Origin: Sisyra terminalis
Taxonomy: Eukaryota > Arthropoda > Insecta > Neuroptera > Sisyridae
Length of the DNA stretch: 64,000 nucleotides
Direction of reading: 5' to 3'
Assembly (NCBI GenBank): GCA_958496175.1
Contig: OY292275.1
Span: 17,856,001 to 17,920,000, forward strand
Shown: positions 49,210 through 59,988 of the stretch, one piece after another
Position numbering within the stretch: the first letter of the stretch is position 1
Layout: the number at the start of each line of letters is the position of its first letter
The notes under the pieces: generated by a model
Told to the model about the DNA's origin: nothing
Databases searched by the model: none
What the model saw: only the letters and a program-made list of their open reading frames with translations
Made by a program: the position numbers and the translations under genes

Positions 49210-49545
49210 TTCGCTGGTTTTGAACAGTCATACTGTTTATACTATATATAAAATATATTGTGGTTCTATTTATGCAATTTAATTTAAAATGTAAACTAAA
49301 AACTTAAATTTTAACAAAAGTTCAAACAAACGTATTATAGTGACTCGAATAAAGAAAATATAGATGTCTACTGAGAAATAATGCTTGGCAATCAAAATAC
49401 GTATCTAGACATTTGTTTAAACTTTTGTTCAATTTATGTTTATGGTTTATTTTTGTAAATTAAATTACATAATTAAAACCACAATATATTTTATATATTG
49501 TTAAATCGAATTCGAGTAATTTTTGTATTTATGGTTTTTGCAAAA
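49210..49545. mobile_element. Fold-back (long inverted repeat) element, copy 2
   Basis: The left arm (about 49238-49337) and right arm (about 49405-49506) are near-perfect inverted copies. TATATAAAATATATTGTGGT and AACAAAAGTTCAAACAAACG on the left face TTTGTTTAAACTTTTGTTC and ACCACAATATATTTTATATA on the right. The loop is about 65 bp. The left edge has the palindrome AACAGTCATACTGTT. No coding capacity. Confidence 0.75.
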
Positions 49546-49719
49546 TCATATTAGTTGTATAACAAAAAGGGTCGTTAAATTTACAAACTAAGGCACATCT
49601 CAAAAATTTAAAATCGGTAAAATGCGTGTTGGACCAAGTACAGTTAAAAGGCCTGTAGTGGAGACCAATGTTCACTGACTAAACGCTTTCGTAGCAAAAT
49701 GAGTCATGAAAATAAAAAT

Positions 49720-49965
49720 TTTACTGACAAATTGGTATTATATTGGTATTTTGGAGACATTACGCAAAAGGATGATACTAATTTAGAAAGATTGATAGTT
49801 TCGGGAAACGTAGAAAGTTGAGACCTAGAGAGCGCTAACTAACCCGATGGACTGAACAGGTTTAAAAGACCACTGAATCTGCATTTTACGGGTACGGTGA
49901 TAAAACCTGAAATCCTAGTCAATGAAGAGCGTTTATGGCGCAAGTTGCTATAAGTAATGAAAGAA
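49720..49965 (+). mobile_element. Non-LTR retrotransposon fossil, C-terminal end of reverse transcriptase protein
   Basis: From 49744 one frame reads WYFGDITQKDDTNLERLIVS followed by GNVES. After frame changes, a RKLRPRER-like, RWTEQ-like and TTESAFYG-like order follows. This matches the tail of insect endonuclease/reverse-transcriptase proteins (FGHI-R-D-NLE-LIV-GKVEG-R-RGR-RW-DQ-TG). Several stops and frameshifts are present, so it is dead. No polymerase domain was found upstream. Confidence 0.6.
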
Positions 49966-50151
49966 CAACTAAAGAAGAAAGAAAAAGACTAATAACTTAA
50001 GAACTAATCTATAAAGGTCTCGTTTTTACAATTTGGCCAAGGAACTTGAATAATTACCTTCTAAGTTTTTTTCTTACTAGCCAAAAAAAATCTCATACAA
50101 TTGGGAATACTAAATAAAAAATAACAATGAAAAAAAAATACAGCAAAATTA

Positions 50152-50565
50152 TTAGTTGTTCGAAAAATTTTTGGCTATTGTAAAATGAAAGACGATTTTT
50201 TCACATTGTATGAACAAATATTTTTTTTTAATAACTGTCCATTTTGGTCTAATATCTTCTGCCATCTTTCCGGCAGTAGCAAATTTAACAGTCGTAAAAT
50301 TTTCGTTCTTTAACGGCAAAAAAGTTGATCGAGTTGATTTTCGACCTTCCCACTGGACGTAAAGGTTCTGCCGTCTAAAACCCTCGAAAAGTACATGTTT
50401 AATAACTCATCCAAAATTTTTGCAGCTTTTATAAAATGTGAAACTTCTCCTACCATATTCTTCAGACCTGGGACCTTCGGATTATTTTTAGTTCCAGTCT
50501 CTACATATTTTTTAAAACGGCAAACGAGGAAGCCAAAATCGCATGGATCATCTTTTGGTCATCAA
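50152..50565 (-). pseudogene. mariner transposase, C-terminal fossil with right inverted repeat
   Basis: On the minus strand, DPCDFGFLVCRFKK (in place of SPDLAPCDFxLFxxLK) is followed by FIKAAKILDELLN, LDGRTFTS, GKVENQLDQLF and LPERWQKILDQNGQ, the classical C-terminal order of mariner transposases. Frameshifts separate the pieces. The plus-strand sequence TTAGTTGTTCGAAAAATTTT at 50152 resembles a mariner terminal repeat and would mark the 3' end. The N-terminal half and the first two catalytic Asp residues are missing. Confidence 0.65.
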
Positions 50566-52849
50566 AAACCTAAAATTTTATAAGCAGAAACTATGCTGCT
50601 ACCAGATAGACGATAGACGATAAAAGATACTGGACTGGATTGGAAATTATAAAATCCAACAAAATAACTATACACTATATAAATGTTGTCTTTCATTTTC
50701 TCAAAAAAATTAAAACGAAAATATTTTCTGAATAGTCTAATAATATGATACTTTGTCAACTCATTAAAAGTCAATTATTTTATGCTACAAAGTTGATTAA
50801 ACTTTATTCGATTTAAGACAAAGGTCTATCAAATTAGAAGTTGAAGGAATCCTGTTTTTAATTGACTAAAAACGTTTAACTTTACAAATACACTAAATTT
50901 CTTTTTAAAAATATTTCATAATTTCAATGGAATAATACGTACAATTTTATTTAAACACTATTTTTACTTTACATTTAAAGTAAAAATAAATATAAGTCGA
51001 TAAATATATCATAGAAATTGAAATAAATTATTTTAAGGATTTCATTAATATTGTATGGTAAAAGAGACTTTTGAGTGTTGGAAATTAAAGTCGTTAACCA
51101 AATATTTAGAAGAGTAAATAATGAGAAAATCAACGAACGGTTTTAAACATTTAATCAAACTAAAATAGAATCATTGATTCTAATTTTAGAGCTTTGTAGT
51201 ATCTTTTTGAACGAAATAATTATTTTAAACATTTTTTTGCAGTTGATTAACATTTGTATTTGTTGACTGAAACTAAGTAGATTTTAATGTACAAATTGGA
51301 TAAACTTATTATTTGTTTAAAAGAATAATTTTTAAGCTCTTTAAAGTCATGAATCAAATGAAAAAAAAAGTTAAATTGTGGTTGTCAAAACTGATGACCA
51401 AACTTATTTTAACAGCTACAATCATGAATACTTAGTGTCTTAAAGTTCAGTTGCGTCCATTAATCTTATGAAAAGTAAAATATAACGAACACTTATTCGA
51501 TGTGACTTTTTTTATATTTATTTATTGGTTATACTCAATTTAACCAAAAAAATATTGCACAGTCGATAAGATTAAGAGACAAATCAATCTAGTTTAACTT
51601 TCAATGGGGAAAAAATAGCGTATTCAAATTTCAAAGCTCATAAGTTGTAAACATCAATATCAAAATCTGAATATAATTTATAATTAATAAGATTTATACG
51701 AACATATTTTCTTGTCAGTAAAAGCGGCCGTCTATATTCGAAAAAGCCATTTATCAAATATTTACAAAATAAGCAATCTGACTATGAAGTGATGGAAAAA
51801 AAGGAAAAGTTTTGCCAGAACGAAAAATGTATATCACGCTTCATAATAATAATTTATACATTTCACAATGGAAAATCGTCATGGCTTTTTTGTTTTCTGT
51901 GCCATTAAAAGACTAACTTTAGAAATACCTAGATCAAGCCAGAGAATAAACTTTTCAAATGGAGAAAAGCGAATTGTATTTAAACGCTACTTATGTGTAG
52001 ATACCACTTATTGTTGATCAGCACTTTATAATTCACATTAATTACATGTAAAATTTATATTTTATATTTTTGGCAAATTTGGCAAGATTTAAATGGAGGG
52101 ATTATTTATTTGAACTTTTTAATGCAATTTACACAAATTCAACAACTTTTCCTTGTTTGTAAATATAATTATCTCGAAACATAAATGCACTAAATCGGTC
52201 ACACAATTTTTAAATATGTTTGAGTGGTTGAAGTCACGACACGGCACGCCTATATATCACTTATTTTTATGATATTTTTTAATATATATATTTTTTTATA
52301 AAACAAGGAACACATTCATTGTTATATATCAAGCGTACGTACGAATAAAAATTTAATTTTGATAATATTTTATTTAAGCGCTGGCGTTTAATTTAAATCA
52401 CAACAATTTGAATATAATTCATTCTAAGTTACACTTATAACACGTTTATATATATAAATAGCCAATAAATTTAACAAACGTCACTAGTTGAAGTTTTCTT
52501 TCAAATACTGTAAGCTTTGTTAGTTTTATTTTCACTTTGGAGTGAATTAAATTGTAAAAGTTTTCGGTGCAATTATAGTAGCGTGTTTCAAATAATACAC
52601 TTCATTTATTATATACTGGTATTTAAGTCGTTGTAGTGTAATTAGTTGGAGTAAACTGTTTATAAAAATAGTTTTTATTTCTTCTTAATAAATTACACAA
52701 GATTTGTATATTTATAAACAACACCAACCGTTTTTTTATAGATATACTTATTTATAAATTTACTAATTTTTGAGTTTTTCTTTTCTTTTTCTTTTTTTAA
52801 TATGTATATATTTAATTTGATTTTTTTTTAAATTTTTCGCAAAACTTTC
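50566..52849. other. Featureless AT-rich spacer
   Basis: No gene or partnered repeat. The last few hundred bases before 52850 may contain regulatory sequence for the CpG-rich block, but nothing specific was identified. Confidence 0.4.
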
Positions 52850-53330
52850 GTTGTACTGTTAAGATAGTTGATGTTGGTTAGTGAAGTCCGGTGTTTATGA
52901 AAGCCGCACTTTCGACGATTTTTTAAGTAGTGCAACCGGTGCATGTCTTGATTAGTGCACACTCAACAGCCCGAGTGGACATTGAGGTTATGAACGAGAT
53001 TGCACTACTCAGTCGTGAAGACGACTGTGTATATGTAGTGGCAAAGTATGTGTATAGTGCGCGGGAACAGGCGGATCCACTGTCCAGGGGGTGGCGGTCG
53101 TGTGCGCCAGTCGATATCAACGCGGCTCCGGAGCCCCAACATAGCTCAACATTATGGTATTAGACCGATGCGATGTGTGTAAAAGTCCCCACACGTACAA
53201 TCAATGTCTATCGTGAAATTGTCATCAACTACTATTTTATGGATGCCCCCCCATATTTAGATGTGCTTGAAAAATTTTCATCATTATCCACCATGAAACA
53301 GATTGGCAGCCAGTTAACTCTCAAGAGACT
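52850..53330 (+). promoter_or_regulatory. CpG-bearing GC-richer block, candidate promoter or first exon
   Basis: This block stands out from about 6 kb of AT-rich sequence on either side, with many CG dinucleotides. A 77-codon plus frame (52930-53163, first ATG at 52991) and a 65-codon minus frame (52923-53120) overlap, as expected when GC content is high rather than from coding. The ATG at 53156 has A at -3 and G at +4 and opens a short frame (MVLDRCDVCKSPHTYNQCLS). GTGTAAAAG at about 53175 could serve as a donor. It could be the 5' exon of a gene extending beyond the window. Strand is uncertain. Confidence 0.35.
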
Positions 53331-54045
53331 ATTACCGCACACATGACGAGTAATTATTACATTAAAGCCAAACCGGCGAAATACGGCAAATGCATCAAAT
53401 TAATAAATTACAATTTCCTGTTGTTTTTTTTTTTCTTTCATCCCGCTACGCGGAAGTGCTACGAAAGGAAATACACACTTTCAACATCTTTTGCGAAAAA
53501 AAAATGTATTGTTAAGTACACTTTTTTGCTAAAAGCTTTCACTCATCTTCAAAAGATATCAGAGATTAGTTAAAGCTTTATAAAATGAGCTTTATATTAA
53601 AAATTTAAACATTTTTCTTGACTCATAAAATTCAAAAAAAAATCTATAGTACAACAATAATCAAAAAATCAACTTCTTCGGCCAAATGTAATTTCCCAAC
53701 AAAGTTCCTAAAGAAGAAGAATTGAAAGCGTAGAACTCCTCTAGTTATGAGTAATTCTCATGAAATTTCAAAATTCTTCTCCTTTCAGTATTTACAAAAA
53801 TTTAAGCGACCTATAATGGTAATTTTTTTCTTGAAAAGAACATTTTTAGCTATAGTCCTATTTTTTATATATACTCCTAGTTTATATATATACTCCTAGT
53901 TTTTAAACCATTTGTAATTGCTGCACTGGTACTTTCAAATAAATATATCAAAAAAAAAATTGAACTATATGAAGATATCATGGAATATTAAAAAAATAGT
54001 TAAGTTATTTTCGAAAGGTTTTTTGAACCCAAAAGTATAATTTTT
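53331..54045. other. AT-rich spacer with a small tandem duplication
   Basis: TATATATACTCCTAGTTT occurs twice in tandem at about 53865-53905. Otherwise nothing was recognised. Confidence 0.5.
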
Positions 54046-54245
54046 TTTCTTAATGATTAGTATTTGATTATTGTACGACGTTTCGAAGTCTTTCGGAACT
54101 TTATGGAGTTCTGAATCATAAATCATTAAAAGTCAATATTTTTTGTCAGTTTTCAATATTTTAATGATCTGAGATTAAGTACTTGCTAAGGCCCCGAAAG
54201 GCGATGAAACATCGTACAATAATAAAAAAAATCATCAAGAAAAAA
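54046..54245. repeat. Head-to-head palindrome with Penelope-type hammerhead-like tails
   Basis: The left arm (minus strand) contains GTTCCGAAAGACTTCGAAAC and ends GTCGTACAAT. The right arm (plus strand) contains GGCCCCGAAAGGCGATGAAAC and ends ATCGTACAAT. Outer sequence (TTAATGATTAG...ATTATTGTACGA against its inverse) extends the pairing to about 90 bp per arm. GAAAC is kept in both arms; the first core box is lost in both. Confidence 0.55.
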
Positions 54246-55264
54246 AATTGATTATAGTTTTTACTTTTACGGCTGGTTTTGTTACAGCGTATATTTTACT
54301 TGCCACAACTTTGATCGAAGCAATAAAGTTTTTATAAATTTTATTTATTCTACAATATCGATAATCTATGACCGAATTATGTACTTTTCATTTTATCTCT
54401 ACTATCAATGGGATATCTAACATATGCGTTGATATATGAACATCGAAACTCAAAATTTACCGAGCAGTAGGAAAATTGATTCGTTGAGGATGATCTACGT
54501 TAAAAAACTCTAAACAATTGATTGGTAGTGATATCATAGTACTTTTTAAGTTGTTAACTAGTTGTTTAAAGTTGTTAATTGTTAACTTAGAAGACTCTAA
54601 CACTATTTATTATATATGCAGTTGACTATTTTGCATTTATACAAAGATATGCATGCATATCCAATTGATTGTTTATACATATCGCACCTGTCGCAGAGGT
54701 ATCATTCAAAAATTGTAAGTTTTGAATCAATATCAGTTTTACAATGAGAAATGCCGTGATACCTCACTGAAATTTAAGCTAGAGTGAACTTGGTCAAAAA
54801 CGGGCAAAAATATCATATAATGAATGTTATCGGTTACCCAATTTTCTTACCTCTTTTTACCCAGCTTATTAAATTTGAACTGATAAAAATGTTCTCATGT
54901 TAGTCATTACAATTTCAACCATACTTTCTCATTGGTATAAAGAAAAGGAAATTTATTTTGTAGAAATATGCTGTGTAATACATAAAAAATACAAAAAATG
55001 TATGTAAATAGCCAATTGTGTTTACATACTATATGTATAAAGAACCACATTCTTAATCTAGATCTAATGTAAAACCTATTTAAAATTATCGCACCAAAGA
55101 ATTCAGTGAAATCAAAATTCATACTTAGTTCGACTCCTCCAGCTACTGAAACGCCGCTAAAGACCAATTGCCCGACATCACCACCATGATATAGCGACAC
55201 ACCGCTGAACTGGTGCAAAATACACAAAAGTCCACAAAAAAAAAAAAAAAATCATACTTTAGAA
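54246..55264. other. Featureless AT-rich spacer
   Basis: The 106-codon minus-strand frame (54907-55227) begins in a less AT-rich patch (55110-55225) with Gly/Val-rich sequence, then runs into AT-rich sequence. It is not recognised. It could be part of the retrotransposon fossil that follows. Confidence 0.35.
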
Positions 55265-55335
55265 GAGAACACAATAAGCCTAAGACTGCAGTGTTGAGGC
55301 ACTCCAAACCTCATCCTGGTAAACCGTATATTATA
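55265..55335 (+). mobile_element. Tail fragment of the same non-LTR family as 16150-16960
   Basis: CCTAAGACTGCAGTGTTGAG, CCAAACCTCATCCTGGT and AAACCGTATA match 16850-16893, allowing for a 12-bp difference. No coding part was identified upstream. Confidence 0.5.
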
Positions 55336-58117
55336 AAAATAGTTAGATCGTTTCGCATTGTATCATAACTTTTTCAGAAATTAATTTTCACCTTTTTTCA
55401 ACTTATAACTTGTTACTACTTAGCGATTTATAGAAAATCAAAAATATAAATTACCAATTAAGAAGAAATTCTAAACTTTTTATTAATATTCTTAATATAT
55501 GACAATAAATAAACACTTGAGATACATAGTTTTGCTGTCGATATTTTTTGGTAATTTTAATCAATCGATATCTTAAAATATTTTGAGGACATAAAATCTT
55601 TTAGACTCCGTTATTGGTGAAAGGCAAAACTTATTAAGTAAGCCTAACAATCTTTACTTGACGACAAAGAAGGATAAACTATGTCAATTGGTGAAAATTA
55701 GTATTGAAATAATGTTAAAAAGGAGAAATTTGGGAACCTAAAAATTTGAGAAATATTACGGTTAGTTGTGATATTAGCCACAGGGGTCCACCGTTTTGGA
55801 AACCAGCATTAAATTTAAGTACTTTACGAAGCTGAATCTTTGTGTAAAATATAGTTTCATATTAGCCCTTTAATTTAAAATATCTATTATTATGTAGAGA
55901 GTTTGGATAGGCTTAAAAGTTCTTGATAACAAAATTTCAACAAATATTAAAAAAATAAAATAAAAAAGTCCAAAAATTAAACACGGTAAAGTAATTTAAA
56001 GCATTAAAATACCTTTTGTTAAAATTGCAGTTTTTCCCTCTAGAAATTAAATAGATTAAACGTTTGTGTTATACAATGTACCTACATATCAACTCTGTCA
56101 AACGTCGCTAAATTAAATTGTGAATCACTGACGGTAGTTTTTAAATTCGTTCAAAAATATAAAAGTTTTATTGTAGAAAAAAAAGGTATCTAAAAATAAG
56201 ACACAAGGAATTGAACACATTTTTTAATACAGGGACCACTGATTTTTTCTCAAATCTCTTAAGTAATTGCCGTAAACATGTTTTACCAATATAGTTTGAA
56301 AAGTTTCTACGTTACATATAAATTTTATTCTTTTGACATTAGATTTTAATCGATCGTTTACGTAACTGTTCATTTGATAGCCAAAGCTTATATAAATTGT
56401 AATAAAATGCAAAAAAAAAAAATTTCATTTTTTTTTTAGATTTTATGTCGTAGTGTTTAACTATCTTTTTAAAACGTTCAACAATTTAAGTTTTTATTGT
56501 AGCAGTTATGTTTCATTTGAGAACAATTACGGTAAAAACGCTAACAAAAACATTGTATTTAAAACACAGTTTTAACAATTTTCCTTCTATGAATATTTTT
56601 AATTTCAAACAAAATGAAAGTTTAAACTAAAATATTCATATTTATCTCTTTGGGAGTACTTTCTTTAGAAAAATGAGTTTTTATAGAAGACTAATTAAAT
56701 TTTCCATTCTTTTATTAGAGAAATATCCTCAACACAGGAAAATTAAAAAAAAAATATATAAATTATTTATATATGAAACAAAAATTTCTTGAAAACTTTT
56801 TTTTCGGTGGCGAACTTTTGAGTTGCTGAACACAATTTCTTAATTTTAACTGGCGTTAAAAGAAAAGAAAGATATAACTTTTGATAAATAAAGATCACTG
56901 AAATCAATTAAGACAAATTTAAAATAAAAGTTTGTTAAGAAAAATAGAATGTTAGCCAATTGAAAGTTGGTCGCGATTAAAAATATTTTAAACTTATGAA
57001 ACAACGATTATTTATAATAAAAGTAGCAAAGATGAAAATAGTTTTTCACGAAAAGTGGTGAGAAACAGAGCAAAGTATGTGGAACAGTTTTTTTTAATAG
57101 TCTTTATAAATCATCGAAAAAATTTTATTGTTGAATTTTATTATTCAATATAAATCTATATCACGTTACGATTGGCTATAATTTATAAGAGATAAAAAGT
57201 TTTTTTCTTTCTTTGGCAAACGAAAAATTGAAAACTATTATGAGAAAAAAATGAAAAATTTTATTAACAGATAAGTTTACTTGAATCCCAATCGGTTACT
57301 ATCATGTGGATTTAGGTCTATAGTAATCTATTAAAAAAACCGTGAAAATTCGAACGATTAAAAATACTTTCTATTTACAACAAATGTTTCCAATTTTTTC
57401 ACATCACATGCTAATTTTACAACGCTTCACATATCAACATTCACACACAAAGGTTTTTGATCGGTTTTTCTAATCTCTCAAAATAAATCCTTTAAATATT
57501 TCGGTGGAAATGATTTGATCGTCAGTCGTATTTATATACATTGCGAAAAGTTTAAATAAAATCAAATGAAGCGATCTTACTTCAATTGATGGTTTCAATT
57601 TCCAAATGTCACGTTTTAGTTTAAAGTAATGAAATAAATTTTCAAACAAAATAAAACAAATTATTTAAAAGAAAGTTAAAACTTTTCCAAATCAAAGATA
57701 AACTTTAAATGAATCGTGCTTTCAAATATTCTCGCCGTTATCGTGACAATTAAGGCGATGATGTCTAAGTTTTAATTGTTATCGAGGCAATAAAACGGTT
57801 TAAACCTAGTTTTGTATCTCACTTTGTTCTATTTTAAATGGATTTTATAAGTAAGTAATCATCTCGTGTATTAGTTAAATTGGAATCGATTTTTTCTCAA
57901 CTTTTCACTAATTGATCACAAAAAAAAGATAAACTTGCCACTTTAGATTACATTTATACCTTTTCCATTTTCTTTGTTTACATTTAAATACTAAAATTCA
58001 ACTAAATTATATTTTCATTACCTGTTTGTCAATTTTCTGTCCAACCTTATGTTAAGACCAATTTTATAGGGAAATCTCTGAAGGGTAAATATTGAGTCAA
58101 CTAGTAAATCTTTGTTT
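55336..58117. other. Featureless AT-rich spacer
   Basis: Nothing supportable was found. Confidence 0.4.
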
Positions 58118-58280
58118 TTAAATTGTTATTTACCATCGCTTTATAATTGCTAAGATCTGTAGCTACTCTAGGGTTAATAAAGTTTCATAATCGAGAAATA
58201 TCGAAAATTTACTCTATACGAGGACCCATCCCAACACCTACTAGTTTTGGAGTGATCATTTTAATCACTCGGTAGAGTTA
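58118..58280 (-). mobile_element. tRNA-derived SINE, copy 6
   Basis: On the minus strand it runs CCGAGTGATTAAAATGATCA, CTCCAAAACTAGTAGGTGTT, GGGATGGGTCCTCG (B-box region), TTTCTCGATTATGAAACTTT and TTATAAAGCGATGGTAAAT, ending in AACAATTT. It covers almost the whole family consensus. Confidence 0.75.
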
Positions 58281-59053
58281 CATGTAAATCTATTTGACAA
58301 GAGAAAAAATAAATCAATTAAACTTCAATTGTTGTTTGGTGCCATAAAGTTGTAATCATTTGAACTCAAACTTTAATTAAAGTTTTGGGTATGAAACTAA
58401 GGAACTAATGAAACTTGAATATACTGCATTTGATTGTGCGATGACAAGTGCATAAAATGGATTATTTAGAACTAATTTACTTCAAATTATCTTATACAAA
58501 GTTTTGAACTTAACGCTATAACCATATTTTTGAAACTATTTTGGAAAATATTTAAGTTTTCAACCAGTCTTTCTTTGTTCTCTACTGTAATCAATCAGTG
58601 ATCGATTTCTCCGTAACTACTGTGATGTTTTACAAAGATTTGATCGCATACCAATCGCGAAGATATCTAATACTGCTTGATGATTATTGATGAAGACAAT
58701 CGAAAAATATATTTGGTAATAAGTTGCAAACAAAGATGAAAAGCACATACGTCATCCATATTTTTAGTATCAAAAACCTTTCAGATAATGTCATTTACAG
58801 CGATATCTTCACACTACTTCAGCTAATCATGAGAATAAAATTAAAATAACACTTCAAGAAGACCTTAGGACATCTGAAAAACATTTTTTTTTCAATTGAT
58901 GATTTGGTCAAAATGTATGTGAAATATTTCAAGTATATAAAAACCAATAATTTGGAATAGATCCACCTTTTTTAATTCTATAAATTACTTTTTAATTTGA
59001 GCGTATGTGTAAAATGGCAAAAAACAATTAAAAAAAAAGTTTAAAATATTTCA
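58281..59053. other. Featureless AT-rich spacer
   Basis: Nothing was recognised. Confidence 0.4.
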
Positions 59054-59722
59054 GGGCCATTATTTTCACATCTAGATAGTGATATTGTTATTCTTCTAAG
59101 ATTTAAAAGTATTTTTGTGCATATTGTGTCTGCTGTGTGCCCAATGAGCTATGCAAATAAATAAAGCGGGAGTGGTCAGGCACAATGAGATGAATGATGT
59201 TAAAGAGTCTAGACGTTTCTTTGAGGGTTTTAGGTTTAAGAGCAAAAAAGACAGACAATAACAACTAAGGCAGAATGTTTTAGAGATGGAAGAAATCTGG
59301 AAGTTCGAATAATCGAAAAGCATTTATGAGTAGCTATTAAAGAGGTTAGCTGCAGGAGGATGAATCAGTTAACAATCAGGAATAGCGTTTAATAAATAAT
59401 TAAACGATTTTAGTGAGTAATTAAATAAGTGTGTAGAGTAAAAGAAGTTAACGTTTTCGTAATAACACAAATTTGTTATTGTTCTATGTCCAGGAACACA
59501 AATCCAAACGAACCCATCAAATATAAATAAAAGTATTAAAAGTAACAATATTTATCTCCCAGATAAAATTTTATTCAGAGGATCGAAAAAAACGTATTTT
59601 TACCTAAGTATTGTAACATGCGATATGTGTTGGATAAATGTGTAGAATTTATCTAAAAGATCAATTTATATTTATTTAATAGTTATCTTAAGGATATAGT
59701 CTATCTATTGAGTAAAAAAACC
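59054..59722 (+). mobile_element. Harbinger-like MITE copy split by about 450 bp of foreign sequence
   Basis: The left part (59054-59100) reads GGGCCATTATTTTCACATCT then AGATAGTGATATTG. The family interior resumes near 59547 with AATATTTATCTCCCAGATAA, TTTTATTCAGAGGATCG and CTATCTATTGAG. The sequence in between (about 59101-59545) has no partner in the window. Its minus-strand frame (59096-59323, 75 codons) is not recognised. Confidence 0.5.
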
Positions 59723-59960
59723 AACGTTTAATTTTATTAGTTTCTTTGTTAGCCACTAATCCCAACAGTCACTGTTTGCAATCGTTGTTAACATCGTCAT
59801 TAACAAACGTCAATGGTAATTTTATTGGGCCTGTTTTTTTACATGGATAGGTTGATCAACTGCTTTTTAAAATTATCACTCTTTTGAGGTAACCGCAGAT
59901 GAACGGTCTTTAAATACAATATTGAAGGCAAAACTGGTAAACAGTAATATTGGTAAGCAG
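59723..59960. other. Spacer
   Basis: Short AT-rich spacer; nothing was recognised. Confidence 0.4.
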
Positions 59961-59988
59961 CTGAAGAAGGCAAAGTCCTCTTTGAAAC
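59961..59988 (+). ncRNA. Hammerhead-like motif, Penelope-type tail
   Basis: CTGAAGA (59961-59967) and GAAAC (59984-59988) are both intact core boxes. Between them AAAG-TCCT-CTTT forms a stem-loop directly before GAAAC. GTTGTGC follows, like the GTCGTAC that follows in the 54-kb copies. Stems I and III were not established. Confidence 0.35.

Noticed and set aside
52923..53163. Overlapping plus and minus frames as genes
   Set aside because: Frames open on both strands in the only GC-richer block are expected from base composition. No domain was recognised.
54907..55227. 106-codon minus-strand frame
   Set aside because: Its first third lies in a GC-richer patch next to a retrotransposon tail and the rest is AT-rich chance sequence. 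No recognised motif.
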